Shown here: positions 36,317 to 45,559 of the stretch, piece after piece
Layout: each line of letters starts with the position of its first letter
How positions within the stretch are numbered: the stretch's first letter is position 1
Origin: Phocaeicola abscessus CCUG 55929
GTDB lineage: Bacteria; Bacteroidota; Bacteroidia; Bacteroidales; Bacteroidaceae
Assembly (NCBI RefSeq): GCF_000312445.1
Contig: NZ_HE997184.1
Location: 195,346-259,345 of the forward strand
Length of the DNA: 64,000 nucleotides
Direction: 5' to 3'
Made by a program: the position numbers and the translations under genes
The notes under the pieces: generated by a model
Databases searched by the model: none
What the model saw: only the letters and a program-made list of their open reading frames with translations
Told to the model about the DNA's origin: nothing

Positions 36317-39300
36317 TTAATCGGAATATACATCAAAATCTTCCATCAAACCGTAATCTATGAAGTTATAAGCTGAAGGATCAATAGGTTTCTCAACGTT
36401 CCTCCAATTCCATGGAGAAGCTAATCCTTTGGACGGATTGTTATAATGCGGCCCGTAGAGATTATACAAACTACCAATCACATGAACGTCAATCATATTT
36501 TCTCCCGATTTCAAATACGGTGTAATATTTAGATTATTGGGCTCTTTAAATATGACACCAGCCTTTTCTCCATTGACAAACACTTCTGTAGCTGTTCCGT
36601 TCCACTTATTCAACTGTATGAAATAATGAACGTTGCCCTTGTCCACACGATAGGATTTCGAGTAACTCATACCCCAAGAATAAAACGGCAACTTCTGATC
36701 TTTCCAACTTCCAAGACCAAACGTCGGAACAACTTGACTGATGCTCCATCTGTCACTGCCAGGGATGACAGAAAAGTCACCTACCACATATATCTGTTCA
36801 ATTTCGGCATACACACTCATCGAATTGATACTCACTTCCACATCATTCATCCCCGATCGAACACTCTTCTGAATATCATACACTCCGAAATGACGATCCA
36901 ACCACCATGTTCCAGGAATGGACTTGATTTCCATTCCGTTCATCTTAACCGTAAACAAACCGGAATTCTCTATCACTAACTGGATGTTTTCAAAGTCGGC
37001 GGCTCCGACAACGTTAAAGTGATAAGTGGTCACAAATCCACCGCTCCGCACCGTGTCCTTGTCCATCACATTCCGCTTGTACTGAATGGAATGGTTCCAC
37101 GGGTTCCCGCTCCTGAACCCGTACGCTTTGTATGCCAAATCCGCCGCCTTGTAGAAGTAGATGTTCCGGTAATCCTTGCCTTTCAGACTCAAATTGCAAA
37201 AATCTATCGGCAGCACATTGTCCTGTAAACGCGTAACCTTTACAGGGAACGATGCTTCCAGCTTCGTTCCTCTCTCAAATTTGACTTCTGTCGGATATTC
37301 CTTTTCCAACGGTTTATGCGAGACATACAGGATCAAACTTCCACAAGGCTCAATCTCAAAGGAAGCCTCTAAACCTCTATCGGAAACATGGCTCGGATAA
37401 CCGTAGACTTTTCCTTCCAAGGCATCCAACTTCAGTAAAGCAGTACCTTTCATTCGAATAATACCTCTTGTTGGTTGATCTAATGATGAATTGACCATGA
37501 ATACAAGTTCGCCACCCTTGTATTCTCTTCGCTGATGATACAAGTCTCCGTTATGATAAGAAATGCCGAAGTCTTTGTCTGATAAGTATCGCCTTACGAC
37601 ATCGGGCTCCAATTCTGTCAGATGGATTACCGACGGTTCGTCTAAGAGCGAGGAAAGTTCAGAACTCGCTTTACCTCCCACCTCTTTCGGCTGAGAAAAA
37701 GCGATCAATTGACCTCCCTGTGCAACAAAATCCTTCAGTAGCCAAAATGTGGATACGTCGACTGACTCCATCATAGGAGGAAGCACCACGGTAGTGTAGG
37801 ATGCCTCACCCACTTTCAGTGTTCCGTTCATTACACTGCCGTTACCTCTTATGATAGCCTCAGAACCTAAGTCATACTCCACTTGCGCCATCTCCAATTT
37901 GGTCACGAAGCGTTGAAAAGCAACACCAATGTCCCATATAATCGAAGAACAGTTGTTCACGGAATAATGGCACCAAATGGTAGTAGTAGGTTCAATAACA
38001 AGTATCTTATTCTTTTGGATCCCATTGCTTAATAACATGGACAGCCGACCAAAATAATCATTCACAACATAATAATCATTCCACCAAGGAGAGACAGAAG
38101 AGAACTCTGGTGGGTAATCATATTTTCTAGCTCCTGTCAAAGTCATATGGGAAAGATGCTGATTCATAAAGTTGACTCCCAGCACATATTCCCAGTCGCC
38201 CAACCGCTTGAAGTCGCGTAGAGATTCGTCCCAGCCGCCTCCGCCATACGTCTCACTCAACACGCGCTTGAATCCTTTCTGGTTGGCTACGCTACCAAGC
38301 TCCTTCACGCTGCGAATATTGCCGAACTGCCCTTGGAGACTGTCCTCGTTCAGTTGATTGAACAACATATCGATAGCAGGCATCTGATGCCACTCGTACA
38401 TAGCCATGTTGTCCGGACCGGAATCGATATTCGGCCAATCATGTTCCCAATAATGCCCTGTCCATTTTAGGTTATGCTTCTCACAATAGTCATGGTAAGG
38501 CTTCGACCAATGCTTAATGAACAAGCTAAGCAAGGTTGAGAAATAATCGTGTCGTACTCTTTTCCAATCACCAATTTCCTCATCAAGTAAAGGCAAAAGA
38601 GTTTTTAAATCATACCCCCATTGAGTTTTAAACGTATCAAATAATAAAGGAGTCCATCTTATCCCTCCAGAAGATGGAATTTCCGGTTCATCGGTAAACA
38701 CACCCAGTATTGATCGACCAAATTCCTGACCGAATCTTTTTTGATAACCATCCATCGTAACCGCGTTGAATTTTTCTGTTACGCCGGGAATCATTAAGTC
38801 AACATACGAATAACCACCATACCAATCGGAATTGCTATAATAAGTTTTCTTATAGAGATAATAATCACCTGTTTCCCCTTTATAAGAAGCCTTATCTCCC
38901 GTAATATCAATCCATTTATCCTCCTCTTTTCGTAAGCAAAGAAAATAACTGTCAATATCTTCTGGTAACAACATGACTTTCTCCAACTTCAGTCCTTGTC
39001 CCTGATTAAAAGATTCTGGCATATCGGCAGGAACATGCCCGCCTCCAAATCCACTAGGATAGGAATTCTCGTCATAAATCCAAACCGTCATTCCTTTCTC
39101 CTTTGCCTTCTCTATGGCATAAGCATATAAGTCAAACCACTCGTCAGAGAGATATTCCGTTATCAGTCCTGGACGCGGATGGATGATAATTGCCCCCGAT
39201 CCCTGCGACTTATATTCGTCAATCATACGGGCAATGTCGCTCTTCGTCACCTTGTAGTTCCACACCATAAATGGTGCAGTACGGTATTCAGAAGGGGGAT

Positions 39301-39427
39301 CGGCAAAATTGGAAAGCAATGCATTAAAATCTAATGTCCTTTCCGTTTGTCCAAAAGTGGACATGACACCTATCAATGCAAATGCGATAAACAACAACAG
39401 TCGCTTCTTTCTTTTAAATGTCTCCAT
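36317..39427 (-). CDS. Secreted glycoside hydrolase, GH106-like
   Basis: A 1036-residue protein with signal peptide METFKRKKRLLLFIAFALIG to about GQ. The first half reads as a (beta/alpha)8 enzyme of the Glyco_hydro_106-related type: PFMVWNYKVTKSDIARMIDE, SGAIIIHPRPGLITEYLS, MTVWIYDENSYPSGFGGG and GVFTDEPEIPSSGG. The acidic clusters DENS and TDEPE are probable active-site elements. The C-terminal third looks like beta-sandwich carbohydrate-binding domains. True GH106 members are alpha-L-rhamnosidases, but this subgroup is divergent, so the activity is inferred. It follows susD by 76 bp in the leftward operon. GC-rich patches interrupt an otherwise AT-rich gene. Confidence 0.75.
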   Translation of the reverse strand: METFKRKKRLLLFIAFALIGVMSTFGQTERTLDFNALLSNFADPPSEYRTAPFMVWNYKVTKSDIARMIDEYKSQGSGAIIIHPRPGLITEYLSDEWFDLYAYAIEKAKEKGMTVWIYDENSYPSGFGGGHVPADMPESFNQGQGLKLEKVMLLPEDIDSYFLCLRKEEDKWIDITGDKASYKGETGDYYLYKKTYYSNSDWYGGYSYVDLMIPGVTEKFNAVTMDGYQKRFGQEFGRSILGVFTDEPEIPSSGGIRWTPLLFDTFKTQWGYDLKTLLPLLDEEIGDWKRVRHDYFSTLLSLFIKHWSKPYHDYCEKHNLKWTGHYWEHDWPNIDSGPDNMAMYEWHQMPAIDMLFNQLNEDSLQGQFGNIRSVKELGSVANQKGFKRVLSETYGGGGWDESLRDFKRLGDWEYVLGVNFMNQHLSHMTLTGARKYDYPPEFSSVSPWWNDYYVVNDYFGRLSMLLSNGIQKNKILVIEPTTTIWCHYSVNNCSSIIWDIGVAFQRFVTKLEMAQVEYDLGSEAIIRGNGSVMNGTLKVGEASYTTVVLPPMMESVDVSTFWLLKDFVAQGGQLIAFSQPKEVGGKASSELSSLLDEPSVIHLTELEPDVVRRYLSDKDFGISYHNGDLYHQRREYKGGELVFMVNSSLDQPTRGIIRMKGTALLKLDALEGKVYGYPSHVSDRGLEASFEIEPCGSLILYVSHKPLEKEYPTEVKFERGTKLEASFPVKVTRLQDNVLPIDFCNLSLKGKDYRNIYFYKAADLAYKAYGFRSGNPWNHSIQYKRNVMDKDTVRSGGFVTTYHFNVVGAADFENIQLVIENSGLFTVKMNGMEIKSIPGTWWLDRHFGVYDIQKSVRSGMNDVEVSINSMSVYAEIEQIYVVGDFSVIPGSDRWSISQVVPTFGLGSWKDQKLPFYSWGMSYSKSYRVDKGNVHYFIQLNKWNGTATEVFVNGEKAGVIFKEPNNLNITPYLKSGENMIDVHVIGSLYNLYGPHYNNPSKGLASPWNWRNVEKPIDPSAYNFIDYGLMEDFDVYSD

Positions 39428-39503
39428 AACTTTACCATAAAAAAGTCCTTATAGCAGGAATTATATATTCCATGCTACAAGGACAACAAAACAACTTATT
39501 TTC

Positions 39504-41087
39504 TTAATAACCCGGATTCTGCGTCAAGTCAGGAAAGAGTTCAATATCTCTCGTAGGAATCGCATAAATCATTCTGAAATCTTCTATTTTAAAACATCCA
39601 TCATTATTAGTTGCTTTCACCCATGGATAGCTTTCTTTTATATATTTTCCGTATTCAGTCATAACTTCCTTAGCCATCCCCTGTCGCTTCAAATCACTCC
39701 AACGATGATTCTCGAAAGCTAACTCATGCTTCTGCTCATTAGAGACATCCTCCAAGGAACAAGTCACCAAATCATCTAGTCCAGCACGAGCACGGACTTT
39801 ATTAATGTATGGTAAAGCCTCTGCACTTTTTCCTTCTTGAACTAAGCATTCTGATAAAAGAAGTAAAGCACCTGCATAACGATAAATAGGGAAATTCTCT
39901 TTTGTTCGTACACTATAAGCATAGGGCGGATGATAATATTTAATTACCATCATTCTAAAATCTTTCCCCTCAGGACATACATATCCTTTCGGCTGATGAA
40001 TTAGTTTTTCAAAATAGAAAAGATCTCCGTCAGAATGTCCTTCTACAATAGCAATGGATGCTGGCAATCTTAAATCACCATCTTCATATGAATCTATCAT
40101 TTTCTGAGTTGGAACTACCCAACCGCCACTTTCTCCAGCATAGTTAGTCCCACCTACTCCCATCATTTCCTCTAAATTAGAACACTTGGGGGCCATTTTA
40201 TAAGCGAAAACACTATATTGATCAGAAGAACCATCCTCTGTATATTGTACTTCAAAGATCGTCTCTTCCATATTCTTTTTCGAAGGATCAAAGCAATCAG
40301 CATAATTAGATAATAAATCATAATGCATATTCGTAATATCTTTCAAATCCTTTTCCGCTATACTATAATCCGGATTTGGTTTAGTCATATTCACTTCAGC
40401 TCTTAGCATCTTTGCAGCTCCCATAGTAACACGACCACCATTATCCACAGGAAAATTTGAAGGAATAGGTAGCCCTATAGAAATAGCAGTATCTAGATCT
40501 GACAAAATCTGATTATAAGTTTCTTCTACGGAGGAACGTGGAATAAAAGCTTCATTAGGCGCATGTATCTCATGAATATTTAATGGCATTCCACCCCAGT
40601 TTTTTACTAAATCAAAATAATAATATGCTCTTAGAAACGAAGCTTCTGCTTTGACTGCCAATTTATCTGCTTCGACCATCTCTGTTGCATTGTCTACCCT
40701 ATCCAATATAGCATTTATTCTCGCTACATTAGCCCAATCTTGAATCCATCTTTCTCTTATAGAGGCATGAGTAGTACCATTTGCTGAAACAGCATCATCT
40801 ATAAATAATGCAAGTTTTTCGCGACAATTAAAAGGACCTCTATCACCCATATATCGGTCAAAAAAAGCATTATCCGAGCGTTGTTCATCCATAAACATAC
40901 CATAATATGCAATGTCTCTGAGACCACGATAAGCAGAATTCAGTGCTTGGTCAAATTGATCTTTCGTTTGGTAAAATTCATTAGCTACCTGATTTGCTTC
41001 TGGATACAATTCCAAGAAAGAATCAGAACATGAAGGAACCAATAACCAAACTATACTTAATAAGAATATAAATAGAACTTTTTTCAT
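39504..41087 (-). CDS. SusD/RagB-type outer-membrane lipoprotein (second pair)
   Basis: A 527-residue lipoprotein with lipobox LLVPSC and acyl-Cys at residue 20. SusD features are FLELYPEANQVANEFYQTKDQFDQALNS near the N-terminus, EASFLRAYYYFDLVKNWGG in the TPR core, and a C-terminal KHELAFENHRWSDLKRQG. It pairs with the SusC encoded 11 bp upstream. The ligand would be an oligosaccharide from the rhamnosidase targets of this locus. Confidence 0.93.
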   Translation of the reverse strand: MKKVLFIFLLSIVWLLVPSCSDSFLELYPEANQVANEFYQTKDQFDQALNSAYRGLRDIAYYGMFMDEQRSDNAFFDRYMGDRGPFNCREKLALFIDDAVSANGTTHASIRERWIQDWANVARINAILDRVDNATEMVEADKLAVKAEASFLRAYYYFDLVKNWGGMPLNIHEIHAPNEAFIPRSSVEETYNQILSDLDTAISIGLPIPSNFPVDNGGRVTMGAAKMLRAEVNMTKPNPDYSIAEKDLKDITNMHYDLLSNYADCFDPSKKNMEETIFEVQYTEDGSSDQYSVFAYKMAPKCSNLEEMMGVGGTNYAGESGGWVVPTQKMIDSYEDGDLRLPASIAIVEGHSDGDLFYFEKLIHQPKGYVCPEGKDFRMMVIKYYHPPYAYSVRTKENFPIYRYAGALLLLSECLVQEGKSAEALPYINKVRARAGLDDLVTCSLEDVSNEQKHELAFENHRWSDLKRQGMAKEVMTEYGKYIKESYPWVKATNNDGCFKIEDFRMIYAIPTRDIELFPDLTQNPGY

Positions 41088-41098
41088 CTTTCTACCAT

Positions 41099-44000
41099 TT
41101 AAAATGTTACATTCAAACCAACAGTATAAATACGTGAAACAGGATATGAGGTATAATCAACACCATAGCCATTCCATCCATTTGTACCGCCTGTACTTAC
41201 CTCTGGATTCATTCCTGGATAATTAGTAAAAGTTAATAAATTTTGTCCAGAAACATATAAACGCAAATCTTTTACAAAAGGATTATGTCTCAAAGAAAAT
41301 GTATATCCTATTGTTAAATTTTTAAGCATAAGGTATGACCCGTCATAAACCCAACGAGAATTTGTAAACCTAAACAATTCCGTTGTACCAGCTTTTGTTC
41401 GTGGGATCTCACCTTTCCCTGGATTTTCCAAAGAACGCCAACGATCTTTCACGCACTTGCGTACATTGAACACGCCATCAATGTTCTCCGTAGATTCATA
41501 AGTCTCATCCAGAATATCATTACCGACTGAACCTGATATAACCATACTAGCATCAAAGTTTCCCCACTTAAATGTATTAGTAATACCAAATAAGAAATCC
41601 GGATTCGGATTACCAATAAAAGTTCTATCGCTAACATCAATCTTACCATCATTATTTATATCCTTCATTCTTGCTGTTCCAACTTCAGAGGTCTCATGTT
41701 TAGGTTGGCTTTCGAGTTCTTCTGGCGTCATATATACTCCATCAAAAACATACCCATAGAATAATCCTATTTGATGTCCAACAGCTGTACGATTATAATC
41801 ATTTTGATTATTATACCCACCAATAGGACTATTGTTCGTTCCTAATTTAACGGCTTTATTCCTATCAAATGAAATATTAAAATCTGTATTCCACTTAAAT
41901 GAACCAATTAAATTTTTTGTTTGTAACGTAAATTCATGACCCCAAAAATGGAATTCTCCTACATTTGACATGATACTAGAGAAACCTGAAGTATAAGGAA
42001 GATCAACTTGATATAACAAACCGTCTGTATTCTTAAAATAATAGTCATACATCAAGAAAATTCTACCTTTAAGAAAACTCAAATCCAAACCAATATCCCA
42101 TGACTTAGTTGTTTCCCAAGTCAAACTAGAATTACTAATGCCACTTAATGCACGTCCAGGAACAATGGCACCACTATTGACATAATTACTGATAGACATT
42201 GTAGATAAAGAGGAATAGTTACCAATGTTATTATTACCCACCTTGCCCCAGCTACCACGCAATTTCAGAAAATTAATTTGAGAAATATTTTTCATAAATT
42301 TTTCTTCTGTCAAGACCCATCCTACAGAAATAGAAGGGAAACTTGCCCATCTGGCATTCGATCCAAAACGAGAGCAACCATCTCGTCTAAAAGCTAATGA
42401 AAGTATATATTTATTCTTATAATCATAATTTAAACGCGCCAGCCATGATGCCATTGACCATGCAGATTTGCTACCCCTACCAACCTTCGTCACGGCCGCA
42501 TTGAAAAAGCCGATGGAATCGTCCGCATAGTCCGACGCTTTGATAGTGGAACTGATATCATCTGAACGCTGGGCTGAATATCCAATTAAAGCATCTATAT
42601 TATGTATACCAAAGAAAGTTTTCTTATACATAAACAAATTCTCGACCATCCAAGTATAATAGTTAAAAGAGGAATGCCTACCATAAGCAGGATTAGGTGG
42701 CGCAGAAAACATACCTCCATTTACATAAGAAGGAACCCAACGATCTTGAGAAAAATTTCCAACATCACCGTTTGCACTAAGCTGATACTCCAATCCATCA
42801 ATTAATTTCACTTTAACATATCCTGATGCTGTTCCTCGAATCGTCTTTCTTGGATTCTTTCTATCGCGTAAAACCAAATAATAATTAGCATTGGCAAACA
42901 TACCAGGAGGATTATAAGCAATAGGATAAGTTCCATCATCATTCTTATATTTCAACTGCGGATCCATCAAAAATGAGCTTTCAATAATATTGCGTCCATC
43001 TCCTAAGCCTTCCTGCAATTGACGCTTGATATAAGAACCAGAAAGATTCAATCCAAACGTCAACCTTGGACCTACATTAAATATATTATTTGAACGAACT
43101 GACAAACGTTTTGCATAAGAATTAACAATGACACCTTCTTGATCATGATAGTTAACGTTTACAGATGACTTAGCAAAATCATTTCCTGTCTGCAATGCCA
43201 GATTATAATTTTGCATATGAGCTGTACGTAATAATATCTTAAACCAATCTGTACCCTCTTTCACTGATTCTGGATGAGCATAGCATTCTGGTACTGGTGT
43301 AGTGGACCCTTCATAACGCTGAGCATCTTCATAAAACTCTTTCTTGAACTGTGCGAATTCCTGCGCGTTCATTACATCAGGCATTCCTCTACTTGAAACA
43401 GAAGAAATACCATAATCAGCAGTCAGGTTAATTACTGTTTTTCCTGCTTTACCTTGTTTTGTTGTAACTAAAATTACACCATTTGCAGCACGAGAACCAT
43501 AAAGGGAAGTAGATGCCGCATCTTTTAACACTGATATAGACTCTATTTCATCTGGAGAAAGACTCTCCAAACCTGAAGTTGTTGGGAATCCATCAATAAC
43601 AACAAGAGGACTATTACCACCATTGATAGAAACCTGACCTCTTATTCTGATTGAAAGATTACCATTTGGTTCTCCTGAGTTTTGGAGAATTTGTACACCA
43701 GAAATTTTACCTTGGAGTTTCTGTGATAAATTTGACACAGGCATATCTTTAAACTCATCAGCATTAATTTTACTCATCGCTGCCGTCACTGATCTGGCTT
43801 TCTGCGTACCGTAAGCCACTACCACCACTTCGTCCAATGCTTCCGCATCTTCTTTCAAGACGATGTTTACGATTTGCCGATCTCCGAGTCTGATTTCAAC
43901 GGTGGTATAACCGATATAAGAAACCACCAGGGTCGGGTGGTCGGAAACTGTCAAGACAAAGTTGCCCTCCACGTCGGTGACGGTACCGTTCGCAGTGCCT

Positions 44001-44251
44001 TTCTCCAGCACATTGGCACCGATGACGGGATCGCCCGAAGAATCTACGACTTTCCCACGTATGCGGCGATGCTGATCGACGGATTCCCTCCCGTTCGCAT
44101 CGCACGATTCCTCCGCTCGGGAAGTGAGCACGCCATCCGAATACCTTCCAGATGGCGAAGCCGAACCGACGCAAAGGAATAGCAGCAAAGCGGTCATTTT
44201 CATACCGCGCAAGAAATGTTTCCACGTTTTGTAACCAGATAGAACGTTCAT
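41099..44251 (-). CDS. SusC/RagA-type TonB-dependent transporter (second pair)
   Basis: About 1050 residues from the ATG at 44251; an upstream ATG at 44281 would add ten residues. The signal region MKMTALLLFLCVGSAS is followed by a carboxypeptidase-D-like domain (GKVVDSSGDPVIGANVLEKG), plug entry EVVVVAYGTQKARSV, plug and barrel ending VGLNVTF. It has no STN domain. The 5' 450 bases (about 43790-44240) are GC-rich, while most of the barrel-coding DNA is near 37% G+C in hand-counted samples. This suggests a hybrid gene. Confidence 0.93.
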   Translation of the reverse strand: MNVLSGYKTWKHFLRGMKMTALLLFLCVGSASPSGRYSDGVLTSRAEESCDANGRESVDQHRRIRGKVVDSSGDPVIGANVLEKGTANGTVTDVEGNFVLTVSDHPTLVVSYIGYTTVEIRLGDRQIVNIVLKEDAEALDEVVVVAYGTQKARSVTAAMSKINADEFKDMPVSNLSQKLQGKISGVQILQNSGEPNGNLSIRIRGQVSINGGNSPLVVIDGFPTTSGLESLSPDEIESISVLKDAASTSLYGSRAANGVILVTTKQGKAGKTVINLTADYGISSVSSRGMPDVMNAQEFAQFKKEFYEDAQRYEGSTTPVPECYAHPESVKEGTDWFKILLRTAHMQNYNLALQTGNDFAKSSVNVNYHDQEGVIVNSYAKRLSVRSNNIFNVGPRLTFGLNLSGSYIKRQLQEGLGDGRNIIESSFLMDPQLKYKNDDGTYPIAYNPPGMFANANYYLVLRDRKNPRKTIRGTASGYVKVKLIDGLEYQLSANGDVGNFSQDRWVPSYVNGGMFSAPPNPAYGRHSSFNYYTWMVENLFMYKKTFFGIHNIDALIGYSAQRSDDISSTIKASDYADDSIGFFNAAVTKVGRGSKSAWSMASWLARLNYDYKNKYILSLAFRRDGCSRFGSNARWASFPSISVGWVLTEEKFMKNISQINFLKLRGSWGKVGNNNIGNYSSLSTMSISNYVNSGAIVPGRALSGISNSSLTWETTKSWDIGLDLSFLKGRIFLMYDYYFKNTDGLLYQVDLPYTSGFSSIMSNVGEFHFWGHEFTLQTKNLIGSFKWNTDFNISFDRNKAVKLGTNNSPIGGYNNQNDYNRTAVGHQIGLFYGYVFDGVYMTPEELESQPKHETSEVGTARMKDINNDGKIDVSDRTFIGNPNPDFLFGITNTFKWGNFDASMVISGSVGNDILDETYESTENIDGVFNVRKCVKDRWRSLENPGKGEIPRTKAGTTELFRFTNSRWVYDGSYLMLKNLTIGYTFSLRHNPFVKDLRLYVSGQNLLTFTNYPGMNPEVSTGGTNGWNGYGVDYTSYPVSRIYTVGLNVTF

Positions 44252-44611
44252 ACTTTTACATATAATTTTAAGGTTCGACATTCGTGTGATGGATATACAG
44301 TGACGTACTTCGGTTTCTCGTTTCGGTTACTGTTCGGGCGACAGCCTGGTTATGCTAGTAATACGATCGAGAAGTTTCGACCCCTAAACCGAACAGGGAA
44401 AAGATACCGCCGACGAGGTTAAAGATAGATCCAGCAAGGGCAAATATCCCGTCGTTGAGATTGGGGGAACATCATCGTTTACGAACTATTGTGATTCTTT
44501 AATGGATATTAATTTCAGGCTTAAAGATCAAAGATACCTATATAGTGAACAGAAAACCGCCATTGAAGTATCCATCATCAATGGCGGATAACTAATGTTA
44601 TAGCTCAAGTC
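44252..44611. other. Region between the two SusC/D units
   Basis: About 360 bases. It contains the terminator at 44551-44587 and, on the minus strand, a TATCTTTG box (44529-44536) that fits TAnnTTTG. If used, that promoter would give a 270-base leader before the second susC, and the second SusC/D/GH106-like unit would be transcribed separately. Nothing else was recognised. Confidence 0.45.
44551..44587 (-). terminator. Terminator after the phosphatase-family gene
   Basis: CCGCCATTGA pairs perfectly with TCAATGGCGG across an 11-base loop. On the minus strand it is followed by TTTTCTGTT. It starts 25 bases past the stop codon at 44612. Confidence 0.8.
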
Positions 44612-45535
44612 TCACTTTAATTTAATCTTTATTTCAACTACAATCATAACAGGAAAATGATCTGATGGCATTCTTGCCTGATAAGTGATTAGATTATCTT
44701 TGACATTTGATTCAGACCAATAGGTATCAGTTAATATACCGTATTTTTTAACGACAAATTCATCCGTTAAAAAAATATGATCAATTCTTTTATCTGTCTT
44801 CAAATTAGGATTAAAATTATTAAATGTTCCATTAGGTTCATAAATAAACTCTGCTTCTTGATAAGCATCTTTAAAAATATCAGAGTTAACCAACAGTTTA
44901 TAAGAATCACTAAACTGATCCACATTAAAATCCCCAGATAATATGACAGGGAACTTTTTCGGTAATTCTCTAATCCTTTGCAAAATCAACTTAGCGCTCT
45001 CAATCCGAGCCTGTTTACCTATATGATCCATATGTAAATTGAAATACATAAAAATGAAACCTGTCGACTTTAAACGAAATTTCCCCCATGTACAAATACG
45101 AGGCAATGCAGCATCCCATCCTTTATTGGGTCTATCCGTTATAGTTGATAACCAAAAATTTCCGTGTTCTAAAACTTCAAACTTATCTGTTCGATAGAAG
45201 ATTGCTGAAAACTCTCCCCCTTTTTGTCCGTCGTCACGTCCCACACCTATATAATCATAATTACTCATGGATCCTTTTAAATCTTGTAATTGATTATATT
45301 TGCCTTCTTCTGTACCAAAAATATCGAAACCATGAAACTGTATTAATTTAGCAATATATGGATAGCGTTGTCTCCAACCATTACCATTAATAGAGTCTCC
45401 AATATTTTCATACCGAACATTATAGGTTGCTATTGAGAAAGAAGATGGTTGCCAACATTTAATTCTCTCTACAGATCTACATCCCATAAAAATAAGCGTC
45501 AATAATAAAATATTGAATAATCGCATTTTTTTCAT
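44612..45535 (-). CDS. Endonuclease/exonuclease/phosphatase-family lipoprotein
   Basis: A 307-residue protein with lipobox IFMGC (Cys19), so predicted to be membrane-anchored. The EEP-fold motifs are present in order: ATYNVRYEN, FGTEEGKYNQLQDL (metal-binding Glu), FNLHMDHIG, SGDFNVDQFSDSYK, RIDHIFLT and PSDHFPVM (catalytic Asp-His). Family members cleave phosphodiester or phosphomonoester bonds; the substrate here may be a phosphorylated glycan component, which is inference. It is 24 bp after susD of the first pair and ends the sigma-FecR-SusC-SusD transcript. Confidence 0.85.
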   Translation of the reverse strand: MKKMRLFNILLLTLIFMGCRSVERIKCWQPSSFSIATYNVRYENIGDSINGNGWRQRYPYIAKLIQFHGFDIFGTEEGKYNQLQDLKGSMSNYDYIGVGRDDGQKGGEFSAIFYRTDKFEVLEHGNFWLSTITDRPNKGWDAALPRICTWGKFRLKSTGFIFMYFNLHMDHIGKQARIESAKLILQRIRELPKKFPVILSGDFNVDQFSDSYKLLVNSDIFKDAYQEAEFIYEPNGTFNNFNPNLKTDKRIDHIFLTDEFVVKKYGILTDTYWSESNVKDNLITYQARMPSDHFPVMIVVEIKIKLK

Positions 45536-45559
45536 ACATTTTATTTTCTAAGTTTAATA

